DNA from: ZLKRG08 sp964654815
GTDB taxonomy: Bacteria; Actinomycetota; Actinomycetes; Nanopelagicales; Nanopelagicaceae
Direction of reading: 5' to 3'
NCBI GenBank assembly: GCA_964654815.1
Contig: CAZZLH010000017.1
Location: 1-30,653 of the forward strand
Length of the DNA stretch: 30,653 bases
Part shown: piece after piece, positions 21,967-29,742 of the stretch
Layout of the letters: the number at the start of each line of letters is the position of its first letter
How positions within the stretch are numbered: the stretch's first letter is position 1
The notes under the pieces: model-generated
The model's database searches: none
What the model was told of the DNA's origin: nothing
What the model saw: the letters and a program-made list of their open reading frames with translations, nothing else
Program-made: the position numbers and the translations under genes

Positions 21967-22719
21967 ATGCCAGCCATACGATTATCTCCCAGCCGCATTA
22001 GTGAATACCAACAATGTCCTCAGTTATATAACTATCGAAATATTCAAAAATTGCCTGAACCAATAAGTTTAGATGCGGCGCGTGGCACGCTAGTGCATGC
22101 AATTTTAGAGGAACTTCTCGCGCTTCCTGTCGACGAGCGCACTCTAGAGCAAGCCAAGTTACGCGCTCTGGAACATTGGCAGAATCAAAAAAACAGTAAC
22201 CAAGAACTTGCGCTAGCTGTGGTCAACGATCAAGAGTGGCTGGATCGGGTCAATTCCCTGCTATCCAATTATTTCACCCTTGAGAACCCGCAGAGTTTCA
22301 ATCCGACCCACATGGAAGCGCATCTGGAGTTAGATTTAGATTCAAACCTTAAGCTACATGGTTATGTAGATCGAATAGATGTTGCGCCTACCGGAGAGGT
22401 CAGGATTGTCGATTACAAGACTGGGAAATCTCCCAAAATCGGATATGAGGATAAAGCGCTATTCCAGCTCCGCTTCTACGGATTACTCTGGTTTAAGTTA
22501 CATGGGCAAGTTCCAAAAGTATTGCAACTTCTATATCTAGGGGATTCACAAAGTCTTAAAAGCACTCCGACCGAGAAAGATTTGATACTAGCGGAGAAGA
22601 AAGCGCTACAAGTAAGCGAAGAAATCCAAATTTCTTACCAGAAGGAGTATTGGCCCACTCAAAAAAGTAGGTTATGCGATTGGTGCAGCTTTCAAAAGAT
22701 TTGCCCGGCCTTTAACTGA
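21967..22719 (+). CDS. RecB/Cas4-like PD-(D/E)XK nuclease with predicted Fe-S cluster
   Basis: This 250-residue protein (Rv2119-like) is a single-domain RecB-family nuclease. The conserved N-terminal segment SPSRISEYQQCPQLYNYR carries C17; the catalytic core has RGTLVHAILEEL, then GYVDRID and IVDYKTGKSPK (the D...(D/E)XK residues) and the QLRFYGLLW motif. C237, C240 and C246 in LCDWCSFQKICPAFN, with C17, form the four-Cys set typical of Cas4/AddB iron-sulphur nucleases. It probably resects DNA 5' or 3' ends in repair; no cas genes are nearby. ATG 21967 is chosen over the upstream GTG because family homology begins there. Its stop abuts the convergent HAD gene stop. Confidence 0.88.
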   Translation: MPAIRLSPSRISEYQQCPQLYNYRNIQKLPEPISLDAARGTLVHAILEELLALPVDERTLEQAKLRALEHWQNQKNSNQELALAVVNDQEWLDRVNSLLSNYFTLENPQSFNPTHMEAHLELDLDSNLKLHGYVDRIDVAPTGEVRIVDYKTGKSPKIGYEDKALFQLRFYGLLWFKLHGQVPKVLQLLYLGDSQSLKSTPTEKDLILAEKKALQVSEEIQISYQKEYWPTQKSRLCDWCSFQKICPAFN

Positions 22720-23382
22720 TCACCAGTCTAAATACAGCTCGCGCAATCGATTCAAATTCAACTCCGTTAAGGAAGTAATCACTTTAGTTTGGGCATCTGA
22801 ATCTATTCTCACTAGATGAGGTACGGCAATCACCTTCGCTCTGCTTGCCCTTGCCGCAGTAACACCAGTCAACGAATCCTCAAGGATAAGTGAATTCTCT
22901 ATGGAGACTCCAAGAAGTGCTGCAGCTTTCAAATAGCCCTCTGGATCAGGTTTGGTCCTGGTTACATCATCGGATGAGATCGTGGCTTGAAATGGGTTCT
23001 GCCCCATATGGCTAAGTGCGGCATCGACGATCACTCTTGGACTGGCAGAGACCAAGGCAATAGGAATTGAAATGCCATTTAGCTCATGTATCAACTCCCT
23101 CGCCCCCGGCATGAAAGTCGCATTCGCTCGAACCTTCTCTGCCATGAGCTCGATGATGGCTCGGTGGAAGTATTCGCCCGATTGCGCGCCATGTACTAAG
23201 TCCGACATGTACTGACCCAATTTTGAAAGTGGACCGCCTAGGCAGTGTGCTTGATCAGAGATGGTCCACTCATAGCCGAATCTGCCGGCTAATTCGGTTT
23301 CGGCTTCGAGCCACTGTGGCTCTGAATTGATTGTGAGGCCATCCATATCAAAGAGCACCGCTTCAAAGAATTGGCTCGTCAT
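22720..23382 (-). CDS. HAD-superfamily phosphatase (beta-phosphoglucomutase-like subfamily)
   Basis: The 220-residue product has all HAD motifs: the DxD nucleophile pair D12/D14 in LFDMDGLTINSE, the motif II serine in IPIALVSAS, a Lys in TKPDPEGYLKAAALLGV, and the motif IV acidic pair in LILEDSLTGVTAARA. A helical cap follows motif I (subfamily IA). Substrates of such enzymes are small phosphoesters; none can be assigned. ATG 23382 overlaps in ATGA an upstream frame running into the gap, which implies coupling to another minus-strand gene between it and mshC. Its stop is immediately next to the nuclease stop (TGATCA). Confidence 0.88.
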   Translation of the reverse strand: MTSQFFEAVLFDMDGLTINSEPQWLEAETELAGRFGYEWTISDQAHCLGGPLSKLGQYMSDLVHGAQSGEYFHRAIIELMAEKVRANATFMPGARELIHELNGISIPIALVSASPRVIVDAALSHMGQNPFQATISSDDVTRTKPDPEGYLKAAALLGVSIENSLILEDSLTGVTAARASRAKVIAVPHLVRIDSDAQTKVITSLTELNLNRLRELYLDW

Positions 23383-23431
23383 TGGTGAAAGGTTATCGTA
23401 AGGTGTTCTGGTGCAGATACATCAAATCCCG
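23379..23431 (-). CDS. Possible C-terminus of a gene hidden in the gap before the HAD gene
   Basis: Sixteen codons (GFDVSAPEHLTITFHQ) precede a TGA that overlaps the HAD start as ATGA, the coupling style used throughout this strand. The peptide does not resemble the MshC C-terminus, so a small gene may be concealed in the gap. In mycobacteria and streptomycetes several genes stand near mshC, but I cannot identify this one. It could also be non-coding. Confidence 0.35.
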
Positions 23432-23531
23432 NNNNNNNNNNNNNNNNNNNNNNNNNNNNNNNNNNNNNNNNNNNNNNNNNNNNNNNNNNNNNNNNNNNNN
23501 NNNNNNNNNNNNNNNNNNNNNNNNNNNNNNN
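23432..23531. other. Scaffold gap (100 N)
   Basis: Exactly 100 N between the nearly complete 3' end of mshC and the HAD gene. The mshC stop, and possibly a further gene, lie inside. Confidence 0.98.
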
Positions 23532-24784
23532 AGCGCCAGGGTGATTCCAAGTAAAGCATCGATGGTATCGATCAGAGATTTTCTGTGATCCACCTGATGC
23601 GTGAAGCGGTCAGCTTGATTTTCGCGAATCGATTCCTCCGCCCAACGATTGATTTCACTGATGGCCCTAGGGGTATCCAAATCCATCGAAATCGCCGCAA
23701 CAATGCTCTTTTCAAGCGCCTGGGTATCGAGAACTCGTTCTTGCTTTAGCGCCAACCTAAAGCGATCAAGCTCGATAATCGCACTCTCGGTTTCATTACG
23801 TTGCCAGATGTAATCTTGTCGGTAATGGCGCTTCAAAAGAGCCCATCTAATAGCCATCGGATCTACGCCTTCCGAAATCATCTTAGAAACAAAGAGTAGA
23901 TTGCCCTTTGACTTACTCATCTTCTCACCGTCAAGACCTATTAGACCTGCGTGAACATAGGCGTGAGCAAACTCTTTCCCAGTTAGTAGTCGAACTTGCG
24001 AGGCGGACATTTCGTGGTGCGGAAATATTAAATCGCTACCGCCACCTTGAATGTCTATTACGCAATCTCCATCTGATTTGGCATATTTCAGGGCAATCGC
24101 GGCACATTCGATGTGCCAGCCTGGCCGGCCTGCACCAAACTTAGATGGCCAACTAGGTTCGCCCTCGCGATGATTCAGCCAAAGCAAAGGATCTAGGGCA
24201 TCTCGTTTTCCGGGGCGCGATGGATCGCCTCCTCTTTCAGCGAATATTTTGAGCATTTCGCTGTGAGGTAAATGGGATTCACTGCCAAATCTCTTATCTT
24301 CTTTGATGTCGAGATAGAGATCATCCGCTACTTTGTAAACAAGATTGGATTCACTTAATGTGGAGATGGCATCGACGACATCCGGAATGGCATCCACTGC
24401 GCCTTCGTAATGTTGGGGTGGGATGATTCGAAGCTGCTGCATGTCTTGTCTATAGAGGTCGATTTGTGAATGCGCTAATTCGACCCAATCCACCCCATCG
24501 CGTTTTGCTCGCTCCAGCAGCGGATCGTCTATATCGGTGATATTTTGAATGTAATTGACCGTCGCACCGAGCGCCCGCAAATAGCGATTGATAATGTCAA
24601 AGGTCAAGTAGGTTGCGGCATGGCCCAGATGTGTTGCGTCATATGGTGTAATGCCGCAAACATACATTTGATATTCATCCTTCAACGGAAACTCAACAAT
24701 CTGCGAAGCGGCGGTTGAATAAACTCGTAACGGCTCCTTGGCAATCTGTATCTGCGGAATACTAGGAGCGGACCAACTCTTCAT
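23532..24784 (-). CDS. mshC: Mycothiol synthesis cysteine ligase MshC, extreme C-terminus missing
   Basis: MshC joins cysteine to glucosaminyl-inositol with ATP, the third step of mycothiol synthesis. It is a cysteinyl-tRNA synthetase relative, distinguished by the N-terminal SWSAPSIP segment and by YVCGITPYDATHLGHAATYL in place of the CysRS CGPTVY...HIGHAR. The zinc-site Cys is C43, the HIGH-type motif HLGH is at 52-55, and KMSKS is at 288-292. IECAAIALKYA and DIQGGGSDLIFPHHEMSASQ are also typical. The visible 417 residues already reach the normal family length, ending in DALLGITLA, so only a few codons plus stop are in the gap. Mycothiol is essentially confined to Actinomycetota. Confidence 0.96.
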
Positions 24785-24855
24785 TTATCCATTCTATTCA
24801 TCATGATTTGATTTCAAATATCTAACGTCAAATATTCTTCGAGAACTTCAGATTT

Positions 24856-25530
24856 CTAAAACGGAGGCCATGGGACCGCAGGCCAATCAGTTGGAGGTAA
24901 AGGAAACTTACCCTCTTGCAAGAGATTTGCAATTCTAGAATGCAAACTCTCGATCTCTATCGGACTTATATACTCGGTTAAATCACAGCGAAAATTGGAT
25001 AATTTCTCTATTTCAGCATCAGCCAAAGGCAAGTCTGCAAACTGCCAGAGCACGGTTCGCAGTTTGTATTCCTCGTGAAAGGTTACACCGTGATCGCAGC
25101 CAAAAATTTCGCCATCCTTATACAGCAGGTGCCCTATCTTGCGATCAGTATTGTTTACGACTGCATCAAGCAGTGCGATCTTGCGTAATCCCTCGGATTT
25201 CTCCAAATAGCGCTCTTCTACCTCTTCGCAATCCTCTATCCAAAGCTGGAGTGAACCCAATCCAAATGGCCCTTCTCGCAAAATCGTAGGAGGAACGCAA
25301 TCAAGTTGCAAAGCTTCACTCACTAAAAAAGTGGCTACCTCGCGCGAGGCTAAATTTCCAGTTGGGAAATCCCAGAGCGGACGTTCGCCTGCAATCGGTT
25401 TATAGATTGCACTGATTTCCCCAACGCGACAATAGAGCGAGGCGTTTGAGGCAGCCATTAGTCGGCCAACGATCTCTATTTCACCAATTTGTAAGGCTGA
25501 AAGGGATTCGATTTTATCTACGATAGCCAT
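24856..25530 (-). CDS. SCO1664-family kinase-like protein (PI3/4-kinase-like fold)
   Basis: The 224-residue product belongs to an actinobacterial family (SCO1664-like) distantly related to PI3/4-kinase-like and HipA-type kinases. Visible kinase-like features are a lysine strand (AIYKPIAGERPLWDFP), GNLASREVATFLVSEAL, the catalytic-loop segment LLDAVVNNTDRKIGHLL with D, N and DRK, and the metal-binding FGCDHGVTFHEE. A Trp/Pro-rich tail (PPTDWPAVPWPPF) closes the protein. Function and substrate are unknown to me. It overlaps the DUF3090 gene by 17 bases and ends 72 bases before mshC; the 71-base spacer 24785-24855 shows no clear element. Confidence 0.8.
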   Translation of the reverse strand: MAIVDKIESLSALQIGEIEIVGRLMAASNASLYCRVGEISAIYKPIAGERPLWDFPTGNLASREVATFLVSEALQLDCVPPTILREGPFGLGSLQLWIEDCEEVEERYLEKSEGLRKIALLDAVVNNTDRKIGHLLYKDGEIFGCDHGVTFHEEYKLRTVLWQFADLPLADAEIEKLSNFRCDLTEYISPIEIESLHSRIANLLQEGKFPLPPTDWPAVPWPPF

Positions 25531-26035
25531 TGGCCCTCGGGCAGAGATGCCCTTCTTTATTTATTGGTAAGCCGCAGAATGGACAGGGGGCTCTTCCAGC
25601 TGAGACCACTCGACGGGCTAATTGGATGAAATTGTTGGCGATATCGGGGTTCAAATAAATCTTGAATAACGCTGGTCCATCTTCTTCGTCAGGTACCAAT
25701 TCATTGTCACCTTCGGTTATCTCTTGGAGATCTATAAGCACCTGTTCGGTCTCATTAAGCCAGACAATTCCGATTACCCCTACTTGAAATTCTGGAATCA
25801 GAGGAACCTCAAGCGTCGTGGCTATTACATTCTCAAAGCGATAATTAGCAGCTTTGAGCTCTCCTATCAACATTGCCATGCGATCCGCCAACGCACTTAC
25901 TTGGAGTTTATCGATTGCGAAACTATGAATCCCAGCGTGAAACTTAGCTTGCAGAAAAAATTCTCGCTCCCCTGGTTGGCCAATTGTTCCAACGATAAAA
26001 CTCTCAGCTGGATTGAGACTACGGATGCGGCTCAC
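25514..26035 (-). CDS. DUF3090 protein with C-terminal zinc-binding motif
   Basis: The 173-residue product matches the DUF3090 family of actinobacteria. It starts with FIVGTIGQPGEREFFLQAK, has a mixed alpha/beta body, an acidic loop (DLQEITEGDNELVPDEEDGP), and ends in CPFCGLPINKEGHLCPRANGYRR, where C151, C154, H163 and C165 form a probable zinc site. No biochemical role is known to me. It is coupled on both sides: it starts inside the phosphatase stop (ATGA) and overlaps the kinase-like gene by 17 bases. Confidence 0.88.
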   Translation of the reverse strand: MSRIRSLNPAESFIVGTIGQPGEREFFLQAKFHAGIHSFAIDKLQVSALADRMAMLIGELKAANYRFENVIATTLEVPLIPEFQVGVIGIVWLNETEQVLIDLQEITEGDNELVPDEEDGPALFKIYLNPDIANNFIQLARRVVSAGRAPCPFCGLPINKEGHLCPRANGYRR

Positions 26036-26658
26036 TTGATGAGCTCCTTAATCTTTGAAGTGTCATCATTTACTCGAACCACTCGCAACCCGCCCGCCCC
26101 GTAATCAAGCACTGAGATACTGGCATTATCAATTACGACTTTATCAATATTATTTAGATGAGATCCCAGAGCGTGAAGAATCAGAACTTTTATTACATCT
26201 GCATGGGTCGAGATCAATATATTCTTCTTTACTTTGGATTTCCCGCGCTGGCTGGGAGTGAGAACTGAGAAATCAACTCCGCGTAGCGCTCGAGTCTGAA
26301 CCTCTATCAAGGTCTCGCCATTAGGGAATCGCACTGAGGCTGGGTTCCTATGTATCTCTTTCCAAGCTCGGTTTCTGGCAAGGGAGGACATACGTTTTCC
26401 GCTCCAATCGCCATAGTGAACCTCTTGAAAATCCTCCACGATCTGCGGTGCAGGATAAATCGGTGCAATCGTCTCGATACACCTCTGAATGGGGCTAGAG
26501 ATAACCTGATCGAAAAATACCTCGGCCAAACGATCTAACAGAGCCTCCCGCTGTTTTAAACCCTCGGTAGAGAGCGGATAGTTTGGCAATCGCCCTGCCA
26601 AAATACCTTTGGCATTTGCCACTGATTGGGCATGGCGGAGCAGGAAAATTCGAGACAT
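26032..26658 (-). CDS. Histidine phosphatase family protein (MSMEG_4193-like)
   Basis: This 208-residue member of the phosphoglycerate-mutase/histidine-phosphatase superfamily has the phosphorylated His in LLRHAQSVANAKG (RHA instead of the usual RHG), the SSPIQRCIETIAPI arginine motif, the acidic EVHYGDWSG segment, FPNGETL and the second histidine in ISTHADVIKVLI. Such proteins hydrolyse small phosphoesters or dephosphorylate proteins; this subfamily's substrate is unknown. It heads a three-gene overlapped unit upstream of mshC. TAATCT eight bases before the ATG suggests an almost leaderless message. Confidence 0.9.
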   Translation of the reverse strand: MSRIFLLRHAQSVANAKGILAGRLPNYPLSTEGLKQREALLDRLAEVFFDQVISSPIQRCIETIAPIYPAPQIVEDFQEVHYGDWSGKRMSSLARNRAWKEIHRNPASVRFPNGETLIEVQTRALRGVDFSVLTPSQRGKSKVKKNILISTHADVIKVLILHALGSHLNNIDKVVIDNASISVLDYGAGGLRVVRVNDDTSKIKELIK

Positions 26659-26707
26659 TAGAGCGACAGATTAGTCCAATAACATGCTCTTCGCTTAAGG
26701 TCTCACT

Positions 26708-27661
26708 ATGGAGCTTCGTAAGGTCGGCCGAACCGGATTGAATATATCTCGCATTGGATTGGGCACTATGACCTGGGGTCGCGATACCGACGAGCATGAA
26801 GCGGCCGATCAAGCGCGAGCATTTTTAGATGCAGGCGGTAATTTCTTCGATACCGCTGCAGTTTACGGTGCTGGGGATTCGGAGCGAGTCATTGGTGGGC
26901 TTATCGGATCACTAATGAAACGTGAAGATGTCGTAATCGCAACTAAAGGTGGAATCGTCTTTCAAGATGGAGTGCGGATGGTTAATACCTCAAGAGGTGC
27001 GCTGCTATCCGAGTTAGATGCGTCATTGAAAAGATTAGGCACTGATTATGTTGACCTCTGGCAAGTTCATACCTGGGATAGCCAGACTCCGTTAGAAGAC
27101 ACCCTCTCTGCCCTCGATACCGCCTATCAAACTGGCCGTGCTCGATATGTCGGAATAAGTAATTTCTCCGGATGGCAGAGCGCAAGGGCCATCACACAGC
27201 AAGAGTCAGTCGCCACCAAGGCTCCTATCTCTACAACGCAAAATGAATACTCACTATTAAATCGAAGCGTGGAAGAAGAGGTCTTGCCTTGTGCCTCTCA
27301 ATTGTCGGTCGGATTTCTTGCATGGTCACCACTTGGCAGAGGTGTTTTAACCGGTAAGTACCGAGGTGGCGTGCCATCTGATTCGCGCGGAGCTAGCCCT
27401 CACTTTGCAGGCTTTGTCGATCCATACTTACCAGATAAATCGATTAAAGCTAATCGCATTGTTGAGGCAGTTCAAACTGCTGCGGATGGACTTGGATACT
27501 CGCCTTTAGAGGTGGCGCTGGCTTGGGTTCGGGATGCTGCAGGAGTAACTAGCGCAATAGTTGGTGCACGAACTGGCGCTCAACTTCGAGGAATCTTACG
27601 CAGTGAGGAAATTACTCTGCCCGATGTAGTGCGTGAAGCTTTAACTGAAGTTAGCAGTTAA
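26708..27661 (+). CDS. Aldo/keto reductase
   Basis: The 317-residue NADPH-dependent oxidoreductase has the AKR catalytic tetrad: D48 and Y53 in FFDTAAVYG, K80 in VIATKGG and H121 in LWQVHTWD. The C-terminal cofactor segment VTSAIVGARTGAQLRGIL is conserved, and its GLGTMTWGRDTD start resembles the general-stress AKR11/Tas-like branch. The substrate cannot be assigned. It diverges from the phosphatase gene with a 49-base spacer; AAGG lies seven bases before the ATG, and TAACAT may be its -10. The last 11 bases overlap the convergent M20 gene. Confidence 0.9.
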   Translation: MELRKVGRTGLNISRIGLGTMTWGRDTDEHEAADQARAFLDAGGNFFDTAAVYGAGDSERVIGGLIGSLMKREDVVIATKGGIVFQDGVRMVNTSRGALLSELDASLKRLGTDYVDLWQVHTWDSQTPLEDTLSALDTAYQTGRARYVGISNFSGWQSARAITQQESVATKAPISTTQNEYSLLNRSVEEEVLPCASQLSVGFLAWSPLGRGVLTGKYRGGVPSDSRGASPHFAGFVDPYLPDKSIKANRIVEAVQTAADGLGYSPLEVALAWVRDAAGVTSAIVGARTGAQLRGILRSEEITLPDVVREALTEVSS

Positions 27662-28949
27662 GCAGAAAATCTTCCAACGCCTTCACGCCAAATTCCAACG
27701 ACTCCAAAGGGATTCTCTCATCAACGCCATGAAATAGCGCCATAAAATCCAAATCAGCGGGAAGTCGAAGCGGTGAGAACCCATACCCAACGATGCCAAG
27801 TTCGCTAAGCGCCTTATTGTCGGTGCCACCACTCATTAGATAAGGAACCGGTATCGCTTCTGGATCTAATTTAAGAATTGCGCTCTTCATGGTCTCTACC
27901 AAAGGACCTTCAAAGGGGACTTCCAAGGCGATATCTCGAGTGATTGTCTCGATCTTTATATCTGGACCGACAATCTCCCTAATCGTGGCATTTAATACCG
28001 TTTCATAGCCAGGCAGAAATCTGCCATCAATAATGGCGTGGGCTTCTTTAGGTATGACATTGGCCTTATATCCCGCTTCTAGCATGGTGGGATTAGCGGT
28101 ATTTTGAAGTGTTGCGGCAATCATTCTGGCCACGCTTGGAATCTCAACTAAGAGTTCGCGATAGTCGGTACTCAACGGCTTATCAAGGGCTTTTGCAATT
28201 GCGCCAAATAACTCATTAACTGCGGCGGTATAGGTCTGAGGCCAATCGTATTTGCCAATTTTCGCCACCGCTTCGGCAACTTTGGTTACCGGGTTTTCGG
28301 AATTTATAAAAGAGCCATGGCCTGCCTGACCATTTGCGCTCAACTTAAACCAATGAATACCCTTCTGCGCAGCCTCAATTAGGTAGAGACGTTTTCCGTT
28401 ACGTAAAGTTACCGAGAACCCGCCAACTTCGGAGACCGCTTGATTGCAACCAGCGAAAACTTCGGGATGTTCCTTCACCATCCAACGTGAACCGTAGGTA
28501 GAACCAGCCTCCTCATCAGCGAAGAAGGCAAGGAGAATATCGCGCGGTGGCTTAACCCCTTTTTGCGCCCAATTTCGCACAATCGCCAGGATCATGGCAT
28601 CGACATTCTTCATGTCGACCGCACCTCTGCCCCAGATTGCTCCATCTTTGATTTGCGCGCTAAACGGATCCACTTGCCACTCTTCAGCCGCTGCTGGAAC
28701 CACATCTATATGGCCATGTAAAACTAACCCAGCCCTATCTTTATTTGAGCCTTCTATTTTGGCGATGACATTGCAGCGATTAGGAGCAGATTCATAAATC
28801 TTTGACGGGATACCGACCTCAGATAGAGAGGCGACTATGTACTCCGCTACTTCGCGCTCGTTGCCTTTTCCTTCACCATAATTGACGCTAGGTATCCGAA
28901 TTAAATCGCGACAAATCCTAATCGCATCTTCAGTTATGGCATCTCTCAT
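27651..28949 (-). CDS. M20 metallopeptidase (Rv2141c-like, ArgE/DapE family)
   Basis: This 432-residue zinc peptidase or deacylase has the family's metal and catalytic residues: H80 and D82 in VLHGHIDVVP, D112 in WGRGAVDMKN, E146/E147 in FADEEAGS, then the dimerisation domain (GQAGHGSF onward), and a late His in LFHGVDERIP. It is comparable to mycobacterial Rv2141c (annotated DapE2), but these M20 members are general dipeptidases or aminoacylases, so a DapE role is not claimed. The ATG is at 28949. The convergent overlap with the aldo/keto reductase suggests compact packing. Confidence 0.9.
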   Translation of the reverse strand: MRDAITEDAIRICRDLIRIPSVNYGEGKGNEREVAEYIVASLSEVGIPSKIYESAPNRCNVIAKIEGSNKDRAGLVLHGHIDVVPAAAEEWQVDPFSAQIKDGAIWGRGAVDMKNVDAMILAIVRNWAQKGVKPPRDILLAFFADEEAGSTYGSRWMVKEHPEVFAGCNQAVSEVGGFSVTLRNGKRLYLIEAAQKGIHWFKLSANGQAGHGSFINSENPVTKVAEAVAKIGKYDWPQTYTAAVNELFGAIAKALDKPLSTDYRELLVEIPSVARMIAATLQNTANPTMLEAGYKANVIPKEAHAIIDGRFLPGYETVLNATIREIVGPDIKIETITRDIALEVPFEGPLVETMKSAILKLDPEAIPVPYLMSGGTDNKALSELGIVGYGFSPLRLPADLDFMALFHGVDERIPLESLEFGVKALEDFLLNC

Positions 28950-29035
28950 GGCTACATTCTCCCGCTTTCACAGGCTTATGTCTGCTTTTGCTCCTGCGAC
29001 GCTTTCAAGTAAACTTGGCGTTCCACTGTAAGAAT

Positions 29036-29042
29036 TACAAAT
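29036..29042 (+). promoter_or_regulatory. Possible -10 element of tRNA-Leu
   Basis: TACAAAT lies five bases before the first tRNA nucleotide. A TTGGCG (29015-29020) stands 15 bases further upstream, a short spacing. Support is modest. Confidence 0.3.
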
Positions 29043-29047
29043 TCATT

Positions 29048-29131
29048 GTCCGGGTGGCGAAATTGGTAGACGCGCAAGCTTGAGGTGCTTGTGGCCGCAA
29101 GGCCTTAGGGGTTCAAGTCCCCTTTCGGACA
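29048..29131 (+). tRNA. tRNA-Leu (anticodon GAG)
   Basis: The 84-nt sequence folds as a class II tRNA. The acceptor pairs GTCCGGG with TTCGGAC (two G-T pairs), the D-arm is GGCGAAATTGGTAGACGC, and the anticodon arm is CAAGC-TTGAGGT-GCTTG, with GAG reading CTC and CTT leucine codons. A long variable arm (GGCC-GCAA-GGCC) is present, and the T-arm is GGGG-TTCAAGT-CCCC. The discriminator is A; CCA is not encoded. Confidence 0.96.
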
Positions 29132-29151
29132 CAACCGCTAGAGTATCGGCC

Positions 29152-29679
29152 ATGGAACTCTCCGACTTAAGAGCTTTGATTCGCGATATCCCAGATTACC
29201 CTTCACCTGGGATTCTCTTTAGAGATATCACGCCACTGCTGCGAGATGGATACGCTCTTAGCTCGGTCGCTGAATTGATGAGCGCCACCAACCCCAGCGC
29301 CCAATTGATCGCCGGTATCGAAGCTCGCGGTTTCTTCTTTGCCGCTGCGATAGGCGTGCAGAGTAAACGGGGCGTGATTCCAATCCGTAAAAAAGGGAAG
29401 TTACCTCACGATGTGCATCGCCAAGAGTATGGACTCGAGTATGGATCAGATGTCATCGAGATCCATAAGGATGCTGCCAAACCTGGCGAATTAGTATTTT
29501 TAGTAGATGATGTTCTCGCAACCGGTGGCACGCTAGCTGCTGCGATAAAGCTGATCAAAACCACGGGCGCCGCTGTCACAAGCGTGGCGGTGCTATTAGA
29601 GATAGCTGGCTTGGGTGGAAGAGAGAAACTTCAGGCGGAATTTCCGGGCCTACAGATTGATGCCATCTTCACAGTTTAA
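29152..29679 (+). CDS. apt: Adenine phosphoribosyltransferase
   Basis: Apt salvages adenine to AMP with PRPP. The 175-residue product has IPDYPSPGILFRDITPLL near the start, EARGFFFAAAIGVQ, IPIRKKGKLP, EYGLEYGSDVIEIH, and the PRPP-binding loop VFLVDDVLATGGT (residues 115-127). The start is ATG 29152, only 20 bases after the tRNA-Leu end and without a recognisable ribosome site; the longer frame runs back through the tRNA and is not coding. A processed tRNA transcript would leave a very short leader. In many actinobacteria apt stands upstream of relA, but an acyltransferase gene follows here. Confidence 0.95.
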   Translation: MELSDLRALIRDIPDYPSPGILFRDITPLLRDGYALSSVAELMSATNPSAQLIAGIEARGFFFAAAIGVQSKRGVIPIRKKGKLPHDVHRQEYGLEYGSDVIEIHKDAAKPGELVFLVDDVLATGGTLAAAIKLIKTTGAAVTSVAVLLEIAGLGGREKLQAEFPGLQIDAIFTV

Positions 29680-29742
29680 GCGCCTTCGTTTGCTCAAAAT
29701 TCTCAAGTTTCATCTCGCAACAAAGCAATAATTCGGTTCGTT

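Noticed and set aside
23393..23431. RDLMYLHQNTLR as the MshC C-terminus
   Set aside because: It is in frame only because 100 N were inserted; MshC is at full length before the gap and the peptide is not family-like.
29080..29151. A longer Apt beginning inside tRNA-Leu
   Set aside because: The sequence is a complete tRNA gene and the extension has no family similarity.
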